A stretch of DNA of 11,315 nucleotides from an uncultured Clostridia bacterium (GTDB lineage: Bacteria; Bacillota; Clostridia; UBA1381). Location: contig CAJUEZ010000056.1 in the NCBI GenBank assembly GCA_910585485.1, positions 1 through 11,315 of the forward strand, given 5' to 3'. Of this stretch, positions 6,301-11,315 are shown piece after piece. Position numbers and translations under genes: made by a program. The notes beneath the pieces were generated by a model that saw only the letters and a list, made by a program, of their open reading frames with translations, was not told the DNA's origin and did not search any database. Numbering within the stretch: the first letter of the stretch is position 1; every line of letters starts with the position of its first letter.

Positions 6301-8935
6301 TTGCGTTTGTCTGATACTCGTTAAAATATTTGTTTTCTGACGGACTATCTGTTGTAATCATCATATATACTGTATTTTCGGTATTACCGTCAGTCGTGCC
6401 TACCACCATTGGCTGATTTGCCGCTGTTGAGGTTAATAACGCGTCCACTCCTGAACTGTACATTGACGAGTCCTTTGCGGCATAATTCATTTTTACATTT
6501 GATGTGCCGCTTATTGTAGCATATGAGCCTGTGATACTGAATGAATTATCAGTAAAGGTCGGAACAGTTGAATTTGTATCAGACGGACTAAATTCAAGTG
6601 CGCTTGAATTTCCACCCGTAGGCTGTTTACTGTCTATTCGGTTTCCGCCTGCCGCTGCAACTACCAGCTTATCCTTTACACTGTCGGGAAGCTCCGCTTT
6701 TACAAGCATAGCGTCGATTTTGTCCGAGCGTGTATATGTCAGCTTTATTTCACCCTCAAAGGAACTGTCTTTTATAACATATTCCTCGTGTCCGTTTACA
6801 TATCTTGCAGTTATATTGCTCATTTCATCAAGCCATTTTCCATCCTTTATTCCAAGAAACATATGAGCGAAACGGAAAAAACTTGTGCCTGTACCCGCAT
6901 TTGATAATACCAATTTCGGTCTGTCGCCGAGATAATAGATATATCTGAACGAGGTTTTGCCCTTATCGTTTGTATGCGCCGCATATATAGGACGCGTATA
7001 ATTTTTGTTTCCGTTATCAATTTCAAAGCCGCCGTCAACAGGCTTGTATGTAAACGGATTTTTTGTAACTACAACCTTTAAGCTGCCGTTTGTATCAGCA
7101 GTTGAAGCGGTAACAGTTATGGTCTGTTCTGTTGCTGTGCTGTCTGCCGTAACCATAGCATTTGCGCTGTCAAAGGTTATGCCGTTATTGTCATATGCTT
7201 CCATACTCCAAGAAAAGTCAGTATCTTTAATTTCAATGCCCTTTTGGTCATATGCTTTTGCGGTATATGTAAAACTCTTTGCAGTGCTTTTCGGTATTTC
7301 TATTGACATATCACCGTCTACGGCGATTTCTGATAATACAGGCTTATATACTCTTACTATCTTGCTTGCGGTTATATCGCCTGATGTTGCCTTAATTATA
7401 ACGTCGCTGTCGCTGTTTGCTGCGGCTGTCAGCACACCATTTTCAAAGGTGATACCGTCTGTTATATTTTCAGCGTTCCAGCCGCTTAATTCATCTGACG
7501 GCATTTCCACTCCGTATTGGTCGAATATCTTTACTGCATAGGTTTCGCTTATCTGCGATGCTGTTTGTAACATATCCGCTCCGATTATTTCTATTTTAGA
7601 AGCAGTCATTTTATATGTTTCTATTTCTTCTGAAATAGCATAAATACTCGGATTATCCTCTAAGGCAGCCTTTACCTTAAAAGAGCTTGCCGTTGCTGAT
7701 GAAGTTGAAGAAATAACGCCTGTGTTTTCGTCTATGATTATTCCGCTGTCGTTTAATTCTGTTTCATCAGCATTTAAAAGCGACCATTTTAGCGGTATTC
7801 CATATGCTTCACTGCCTACCTTGTCATAGCACTGTGCGAAAAATTCTGTACTGACAGTACCGTTATTTGGTATTGGAAGTTTTTTTGCCGGATTTATCAG
7901 ACTTACAGAAGCCGCTGAGCCTGCCTGCGCTATGGTAATTTTTTTGCTGTCATATACTGCGCCGTCATAGCTTAAAAGTCTTACATTATATTCGCCCGCG
8001 TCTGCTTCGGAGCTTACAGTTAAAACGCCTGTTGCGGGATTTAATGTTATACCTGTCGGTAAATTTTCCTGTAAGCTTTCTGTATCATCTGAATTATAAA
8101 TCTCAAACTTTACTAATTCTTTTGATAGCGGTTCATAGCTTGACAAATCCACACCGTTATATGAAGCTGACGCAACAAGGTAATTTATTGTCTTTGTTGT
8201 TCCCTCCGCAGGAATAGAAACCTTGCTTATATCGTCTGCCACTCCGATAGTAACCTCCGTCGGTGCAGGTTTATATACTTTCATATTTCTAACATCAACT
8301 GCGCCGGAGCGTATATCGCTTTCGCTGTTTACTTTGTTTGTAACATTAAACTGCGAAAATATGGACTGCGTTAAGTTTCTTATTACTTTTTCAGACTTTG
8401 TCGCTTGCGTTTCCTCGTCTGTATCTGCCGCCTTAGTGTAAGCAACCATACTTGTTGTTCCGTTGGCAAGGAATTTAACATTATACCATTTGTTTGCTTC
8501 TGCGCCCTGATACATTGTTTCATAGCTGCTCGGATTACCTATTTTTGTCTTAATTTTTTCACCGTCGAATATCACCGTAGGTCCGAGCTTTGAGCCACCG
8601 TACAACTCTACAACACCCGAATTTTCATCTGCAAATCTCACATCAAATTCTGCAACATATACGCTGCCACCTGCAAGAGTGCTGTCAACCTTTCGTGTAA
8701 CCTTTTGTTCTGTGTCTGCGGCCGTATAGCGCATATATGGAATTTCCTCATCGGTTAAGATTTCCATATTTCCTGTCTTGCCCGTCCACTTGTTATTTTC
8801 CGAAGTAAAATTTTCGTTCAGATACATCTGCAATTCTTCCGCGCTTACATTCAATGCAGCAGTTGGAATAAACGCGCATATCATCTGCAAAGATAATACA
8901 GCGGATAAAATACGTTTTAATGCTTTTGCTTTCAT
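3311..8935 (-). CDS. Giant secreted multi-domain protein with DUF4450-like six-hairpin glycosidase core
   Basis: A 1,874-aa probable extracellular polysaccharide-degrading enzyme. GGAGG 7 nt before ATG 8935 supports the start. Residues 1-32 form a signal peptide (basic MKAKALKR, hydrophobic core, VSA end). Then come a concanavalin/LamG-like beta domain (about 33-222) and four tandem Ig/cadherin-like repeats of about 100 aa (223-625). Residues 633-750 (NYTRPIYAAHT, GDRPKLVLSN, GKWLDEMSNITARY) resemble DUF4450. An (alpha/alpha)6-type region (about 895-1260) is rich in aromatic and acidic residues (HGAIGWHNGQGGWRGGY, WAYPSHDGRYN, ENWLDAWNTDNKW, GLYVEEVMNNA). More beta domains follow, including a discoidin-like stretch (about 1550-1770) and a terminal Ig-like module (1775-1874, ending YIKAFLWNSLENMKPL), which I recall from other clostridial hydrolases. 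No SLH, dockerin or LPXTG anchor is visible. The substrate and catalytic residues are unknown; the GH95 partner suggests a fucose- or L-galactose-bearing glycan. Confidence 0.8.
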   Translation of the reverse strand: MKAKALKRILSAVLSLQMICAFIPTAALNVSAEELQMYLNENFTSENNKWTGKTGNMEILTDEEIPYMRYTAADTEQKVTRKVDSTLAGGSVYVAEFDVRFADENSGVVELYGGSKLGPTVIFDGEKIKTKIGNPSSYETMYQGAEANKWYNVKFLANGTTSMVAYTKAADTDEETQATKSEKVIRNLTQSIFSQFNVTNKVNSESDIRSGAVDVRNMKVYKPAPTEVTIGVADDISKVSIPAEGTTKTINYLVASASYNGVDLSSYEPLSKELVKFEIYNSDDTESLQENLPTGITLNPATGVLTVSSEADAGEYNVRLLSYDGAVYDSKKITIAQAGSAASVSLINPAKKLPIPNNGTVSTEFFAQCYDKVGSEAYGIPLKWSLLNADETELNDSGIIIDENTGVISSTSSATASSFKVKAALEDNPSIYAISEEIETYKMTASKIEIIGADMLQTASQISETYAVKIFDQYGVEMPSDELSGWNAENITDGITFENGVLTAAANSDSDVIIKATSGDITASKIVRVYKPVLSEIAVDGDMSIEIPKSTAKSFTYTAKAYDQKGIEIKDTDFSWSMEAYDNNGITFDSANAMVTADSTATEQTITVTASTADTNGSLKVVVTKNPFTYKPVDGGFEIDNGNKNYTRPIYAAHTNDKGKTSFRYIYYLGDRPKLVLSNAGTGTSFFRFAHMFLGIKDGKWLDEMSNITARYVNGHEEYVIKDSSFEGEIKLTYTRSDKIDAMLVKAELPDSVKDKLVVAAAGGNRIDSKQPTGGNSSALEFSPSDTNSTVPTFTDNSFSITGSYATISGTSNVKMNYAAKDSSMYSSGVDALLTSTAANQPMVVGTTDGNTENTVYMMITTDSPSENKYFNEYQTNAREIFNDSISYFKGVAETIKIDTPDPYINSAMRAQVMAMDNIWDNPVITHGAIGWHNGQGGWRGGYCFVNAGWSDRIKTNIQNYIARQEKDTGRIWAYPSHDGRYNMSLVMVDIIMQYWDWTGDDAFFSEEGGYEFIAGHLKFMDDYMQVPGTNLYENWLDAWNTDNKWNNGGAGSIATAYTWRAYNTMAKIASKLGKTDDATAYQTKADLIKKEMNEQLWDADTGVFGEVKERFGYGRLNTAPDLSSTYTAVDMGIATDEQVYQMMRFTDYAVPSVANLDKIWDNIDFKYSSNRLPEYYSSDGLYVEEVMNNALAYFENGQREMGMKQFRACLVPLMKGSSAGQGTVQHIVKADLSNNGHIDFADCTSQYARTAAEGIFGIKVNVPDGKADIKPGFPADWKYASIKMDAVSYDYKYENNTDKFSVTSKENLSYEMHIPARSSKITSVKVNGTEVTDYTVDNFVNVKTPANSSAVVEVTYANDEIAKVETEAVGGKNADYTVKSNGKITAISDPQSLIVNTDGIGTDTITVNLGEKSGHHTFFVTVEKNDMTAVLPVDLEIKDAVELTDMEIVTGANAGIKVTLTNNTEKQLTLNATLSTVSGKVTEENITIAAKSASNEIFVPIESETDLTPGNNKVTSILSGDVNKTIYGEITAWDLKDNVTNNAEQYQTVSLDGVVNQDLRTLHQNTYDLTYEGNEHYRLERFYWSSDAERTVLPNGRAWWEPNRGADGVPSSLNLTSDKYLTDIGVPFEISSAEGNNAAFVSLYNQFPDKMNIPVNTDGSKIYFMLSVSTNNMQSRIENARITVNMKDGTKEILPLTNPDNIDDWLNYQQSKPYAQSGYVQMLGDKAHSNILAVDFGKVNQIESIDFECLSSEVLAGLLGITVVKGEFKEPFSVGAITFDKTELNADETVTAASAITNNGEADIPVNMMIALYDENGTLKELKTEKHTVTANSNNTYSIAYSNSAIESGDYIKAFLWNSLENMKPLTEAKILR

Positions 8936-8979
8936 AGGTCTGCCTCCTTAAATTATTTCTTAAATTTATTGTTAATTTT

Positions 8980-9014
8980 ATTATACAATATCATTTTGCT
9001 TTTGTATATGTCAA
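8980..9014 (-). promoter_or_regulatory. Promoter of the glycosidase operon
   Basis: On the minus strand a perfect TATAAT (8980-8985) lies about 45 nt before the ATG. At 17 bp upstream is TATACA (9003-9008, four of six consensus bases). A perfect TTGACA (9009-9014) abuts it but is 23 bp from the -10, too far for normal use. The weak -35 suits a promoter that needs an activator, such as the divergent AraC-family protein. Confidence 0.55.
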
Positions 9015-9050
9015 AATAATGCCTATTTTATGATAAATTCACGCATTTTT

Positions 9051-9074
9051 ATATTGCGTTGATTTCCGCAATAT
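9051..9074. promoter_or_regulatory. Inverted-repeat operator candidate over the regulator promoter
   Basis: Perfect 8-bp arms ATATTGCG (9051-9058) and CGCAATAT (9067-9074) are separated by 8 bp. The repeat covers the -35 element and most of the spacer of the regulator's own promoter, where a bound protein would block transcription. AraC-family proteins more often bind direct repeats, so the binding partner is not certain. Confidence 0.45.
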
Positions 9075-9082
9075 GATATACT
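9054..9082 (+). promoter_or_regulatory. Promoter of the AraC-family regulator gene
   Basis: TTGCGT (9054-9059), a 17-bp spacer and TATACT (9077-9082, five of six consensus) precede the regulator start codon by 19 nt. The ribosome binding site AGGGGGTGA lies between the -10 and the ATG, so the leader is very short. Confidence 0.5.
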
Positions 9083-9101
9083 AAAAGCAGGGGGTGAACG
9101 T

Positions 9102-9944
9102 ATGAATAAAACTATCCGATATTCTTCGTTTGAAAATAAATTTGAGGTGATATACAGGAATGAAATTCCTACAATTCAAATGCCGCCGCATACGCATAAT
9201 GCGATTGAATTGTATATAAGTCTGACGCCACTGTCAAATATACTGCTCGGTGATAATGTAATGCCGCTCAAAGAAAATTCGCTGCTTATAATACCGTCAT
9301 ATTGTATTCATCAGTTTACACAACTTCCTGACTGTGAGTATGCGCGATATATTATAACTATCAGTACGGAATGGCTTGAAAATTTTATAGCGGACAATAA
9401 AAGATACAGCTATTTTACTGATACAAAAAAACCTATCGTTATTACTCTTGATGATAAACAAAAAGCATTATTGCTTAATCGTATGCAGGATTTTATCGCC
9501 TGTAAAAACAACGATACCTTTTCTGAAATATCAATATTTTTTGATATTCTGAAAATTATAGACGGATTGATTTATACTCACGCTGAAAATGACGAGGTGG
9601 AAAAGAGAGTTACAGGAACGCAGCAAACGGTAAATCAGATTATTAAGTACATAAATGCTCACCTTACAGAGAATATTCGCCTGGCAGATATAGCGGATAA
9701 ATTTTATCTGACACCCAATCATATATCAAGAATATTTAAAAAGCATACGAATACGCAAATAAGCAATTATATTATTTTACAGAGAATTACAAAGGCAAAA
9801 CAACTTTTTCGTGAGGGATTTACAGTTGCGGAAGCGCAGACAGCAACAGGATATTCAAGCTATGAACATTTTTTCCGTACTTTCAAAAAGAATGTCGGTA
9901 TGACACCAAAGGAATATATAAACGCTTATTATAATCGTGAATAG
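9102..9944 (+). CDS. AraC-family transcriptional regulator
   Basis: A 280-aa cytosolic regulator with the two-domain plan of sugar-sensing AraC proteins. The N-terminal cupin-like sensor domain (about 8-100) shows the PPHTHNAIELYIS histidine/glutamate pattern near residues 28-40 and an LLIIPSYCIHQF strand near 61. The C-terminal DNA-binding domain (about 175-277) has a first helix-turn-helix at 194-214 (LADIADKFYLTPNHISRIFK) and a second at 239-261, with the family signature ATGYSSYEHFFRTFKKNVG followed by MTPKEY. AGGGGGTGA just before ATG 9102 supports the start. It is transcribed away from the glycosidase operon and shares a 166-bp control region with it, so it most likely activates that operon in response to a released sugar. 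An inverted repeat over its own promoter suggests autoregulation. The inducer is unknown. Confidence 0.9.
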   Translation: MNKTIRYSSFENKFEVIYRNEIPTIQMPPHTHNAIELYISLTPLSNILLGDNVMPLKENSLLIIPSYCIHQFTQLPDCEYARYIITISTEWLENFIADNKRYSYFTDTKKPIVITLDDKQKALLLNRMQDFIACKNNDTFSEISIFFDILKIIDGLIYTHAENDEVEKRVTGTQQTVNQIIKYINAHLTENIRLADIADKFYLTPNHISRIFKKHTNTQISNYIILQRITKAKQLFREGFTVAEAQTATGYSSYEHFFRTFKKNVGMTPKEYINAYYNRE

Positions 9945-9957
9945 ATAATTATACAGA

Positions 9958-10002
9958 AAAAAATCAAGTCTTACCATCAATAGTGGAAAGACTTGATTTT
10001 TT
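9958..10002. terminator. Bidirectional intrinsic terminator between convergent genes
   Basis: Perfect 15-bp arms (9958-9972 and 9988-10002, core ATCAAGTCTT) flank a 15-nt loop that can pair further (CCA/TGG). Runs of T/A at both ends give a U tract on either strand. It starts 13 nt after the AraC-family stop and abuts the stop of the 185-aa gene, so it should end both transcripts. Confidence 0.85.
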
Positions 10003-10003
10003 A

Positions 10004-10561
10004 TTATTGATTTTCTAATAATAATTTTCTTGCTATTGTAAACATAGCCATATCAACGGTGGGAATGTCGCGGTAACAGGTGTCAAGCGAAAATTGTTCA
10101 TCATAGTTGAATGATGAATTAACGGATTGATATATTTTTTCATAAGCCGCTTTGATGGCGGTATGTATATCCATTCCGTTTTCAACCTCAATGATGACGT
10201 CCGCAAGCAATACCTTTAATTTTTCTTCTGCTTGCGTGTACACATCAGGTCTTAACATCATATCGCGCATATTGCGGATTGCGTTCTGTGCTATGGGTGA
10301 TAATATCCCATAACCGTGTCCATTCGTTTCTCCTGCGATTACCGCTTTTCGTATTCTTGTGTTCGCATATCCTGCTGCTAATGTGTAGCCAAGATTGCCA
10401 TTTTGTACCTCGTCAAGAATATCACTAATTAGGTTTTCAACAATTTGTAGTTGTTCCTCTGTTGCATTAAGTGGGGTGGTTTCTCTTAGAATTTCTGCCG
10501 AAAATGCAGTTGTACTTGTTATTGTGATTATTGATAATATAATTGCTATAAACTTTTTCAT
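10004..10561 (-). CDS. Secreted protein of unknown function, 185 aa, coupled to tnpV
   Basis: I do not recognise a family. Residues 1-22 are a clear signal peptide (MKKF, a hydrophobic IAIILSIITITS core, then a TAFSA cleavage-like end). The mature part looks mostly helical and acidic: helices around 34-54 (EEQLQIVENLISDILDEVQN), 85-105 and 110-150, then a C-terminal helix. It has one cysteine and no lipobox or membrane anchor, so the mature protein is probably free outside the cell. Its ATG (10561-10559) overlaps the tnpV stop as ATGA, and its own GGAGG site (complement of 10571-10575) lies inside the end of tnpV, 9 nt before the start. The two genes should be translationally coupled. It may be cargo of the element that carried tnpV. 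Confidence 0.75.
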   Translation of the reverse strand: MKKFIAIILSIITITSTTAFSAEILRETTPLNATEEQLQIVENLISDILDEVQNGNLGYTLAAGYANTRIRKAVIAGETNGHGYGILSPIAQNAIRNMRDMMLRPDVYTQAEEKLKVLLADVIIEVENGMDIHTAIKAAYEKIYQSVNSSFNYDEQFSLDTCYRDIPTVDMAMFTIARKLLLENQ

Positions 10562-10935
10562 GATTCATTCCCTCCATAAACTATATCTGTAAGTATGATT
10601 TCATCAATCTGATGTGCTATTGTATTCATACGCTGTACCCATTCCATTTGATTTTCTGATTTTAGTTTTTCTGTAACGCCGTATTTCTCTTTATATTTGG
10701 GTAATAGTGTTTCTTTTAACTTATTCGCCTGTGCATCAATATCGCAAAGATAATCATTCAATTTACCAATTATAAAAAGAGTGTTATAGAATGTCCTGCG
10801 GTGATTTTTTAGATATGTTCTGCATATCATACCATATTTACCTATAGGCTTACATTTAGGAACAGTCAAGTTTGGAATATAATAATCTCCGATTTTTGTA
10901 TAAGTCCCTCCGTTTTGTTCAAATAATGATTTCAT
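10558..10935 (-). CDS. tnpV: TnpV-family transposon-encoded protein
   Basis: TnpV proteins are small (about 120 aa) and encoded by clostridial transposons and integrative elements, often next to a site-specific recombinase; their exact role is not established. This 125-aa product shows the recalled family pattern: MKSLFEQNGGTYTKIGDYYI at the start, PIGKYGMICRTYLKNHRR near residue 30, a middle LNDYLCDIDAQA segment, and KLKSENQMEWVQRMNTIAHQ near the C terminus. The start is ATG 10935, 8 nt after a strong GGAGG. A longer frame from TTG 10950 would put that ribosome binding site inside the gene. It overlaps the next gene by 4 nt. No recombinase is present in the window, so this is either the edge of an element or a remnant, although the gene itself is intact. 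Confidence 0.85.
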   Translation of the reverse strand: MKSLFEQNGGTYTKIGDYYIPNLTVPKCKPIGKYGMICRTYLKNHRRTFYNTLFIIGKLNDYLCDIDAQANKLKETLLPKYKEKYGVTEKLKSENQMEWVQRMNTIAHQIDEIILTDIVYGGNES

Positions 10936-10943
10936 TTTTAAAT

Positions 10944-10948
10944 CCTCC
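10944..10948 (-). promoter_or_regulatory. Ribosome binding site that sets the tnpV start
   Basis: GGAGG on the minus strand, 8 nt before ATG 10935. It argues against the in-frame TTG at 10950, which lies upstream of it. Confidence 0.75.
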
Positions 10949-11048
10949 AAAATAATTTATTCACACATATGTTACAGTTTTTCAATTACCACATTTTATT
11001 ATAATTTGTTATTAGATTTTCTTTCCCTTAATATTTCCCTTATCAGTG

Positions 11049-11077
11049 TTGACAAATGAAATAAAAGAGTATAAACT
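11049..11077 (+). promoter_or_regulatory. Candidate promoter reading into the palindrome
   Basis: A perfect TTGACA (11049-11054) is followed after 17 bp by TAAACT (11072-11077), or after 15 bp by TATAAA. Transcription would run rightward through the 11095-11255 palindrome. The -10 is imperfect. Confidence 0.35.
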
Positions 11078-11094
11078 TAAATGAGTAATTACGG

Positions 11095-11255
11095 TGAACA
11101 TACTGCGATAAATCCTTTATTTATGAGGATTTCACGGTGTGTTATTAACACACTGTAATAAATGATAAAATACTAAGAATTTATAAAATTCAAATTTAGA
11201 TTTATCTTAATGATTTTAAACGTTCCTCATAAATACTAAGGTTTTGGTATGTTCA
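11095..11255. repeat. Nested imperfect palindrome, 161 bp, MITE-like
   Basis: The outer arms are TGAACATAC (11095-11103) and its complement (11247-11255). Inside them TATTTATGAGGA (11118-11129) matches its complement at 11224-11235, each flanked by a CCTT. The interior holds a perfect GTGTGTTA-T-TAACACAC hairpin (11137-11153) and GAATTT-ATA-AAATTC (11178-11192). The paired arms at two depths make one large foldback. It has no coding potential of note and lies beside a transposon gene. Whether it occurs elsewhere in the genome cannot be seen here. Confidence 0.5.
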
Positions 11256-11315
11256 TACAGGAGTCTTTTTCAAAGATTGTGTAAACCCTCTAAATGGTGT
11301 AGAATAGAAATACAC

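Larger units (their letters stand above)
10936..11315. other. Intergenic region with structured DNA, no clear gene
   Basis: These 380 bases are very AT-rich. On the minus strand a TATAAT (10998-11003) lies 62 nt before tnpV and may be its -10, though no good -35 is seen. The right part holds a plus-strand promoter-like sequence, a long nested palindrome, and at the edge (about 11260-11315) a GTGTAAAC-containing stretch that may be an insertion-sequence end. I see no RNA gene. Confidence 0.5.

Noticed and set aside
7005..7541. Plus-strand frame of 178 codons, apparently rich in hydrophobic residues
   Set aside because: It is fully antisense to the Ig-like repeats of the large secreted protein, whose domain structure is convincing.
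10936..10950. TTG start at 10950 for tnpV
   Set aside because: The GGAGG site lies inside that extension and is correctly placed for ATG 10935, where family similarity also begins.

Overview
This window looks like an AT-rich chromosomal segment of a low-GC Gram-positive anaerobe, probably a gut-type clostridium (Oscillospirales or Monoglobus-like). The reasons are the strong GGAGG ribosome binding sites, the large multi-domain secreted glycoside hydrolase, and a TnpV-type mobile-element gene typical of that group. The taxon is an inference from style and not from a marker gene.

Layout from left to right. Positions 1-500 hold two tiny minus-strand ORFs: a 47-aa protein and a very basic 41-aa peptide with an excellent ribosome binding site. 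Just upstream of them is a strong intrinsic terminator (465-501) for minus-strand transcripts. Positions 502-866 hold a weak 72-codon minus-strand ORF with a plausible promoter.

Positions 867-8935 carry the main locus, two minus-strand genes in one operon. The first is a secreted 1,874-residue protein with tandem Ig-like domains, a DUF4450-like and (alpha/alpha)6-type probable glycosidase core, and several C-terminal beta domains. The second is a cytosolic GH95-family protein (alpha-L-fucosidase or alpha-L-galactosidase type) with its catalytic residues intact. An 80-bp gap with a long hairpin lies between them. A divergent AraC-family regulator (9102-9944) shares a 166-bp promoter region with the operon. 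This is a compact carbohydrate-use cassette: the regulator probably senses a sugar, the large protein acts outside the cell, and the GH95 enzyme would trim imported oligosaccharides. No transporter is visible in the window.

A bidirectional terminator (9958-10002) separates this cassette from a second, mobile-element-flavoured region. There a tnpV gene overlaps, by ATGA, a gene for an unrecognised secreted 185-aa protein. The last 380 bp hold no clear gene but do hold a 161-bp nested imperfect palindrome and a plus-strand promoter-like sequence.

The points most worth a second look are the DUF4450-like giant enzyme paired with a divergent GH95, the TnpV-coupled secreted protein, the basic 41-aa peptide, and the palindromic element beside tnpV.
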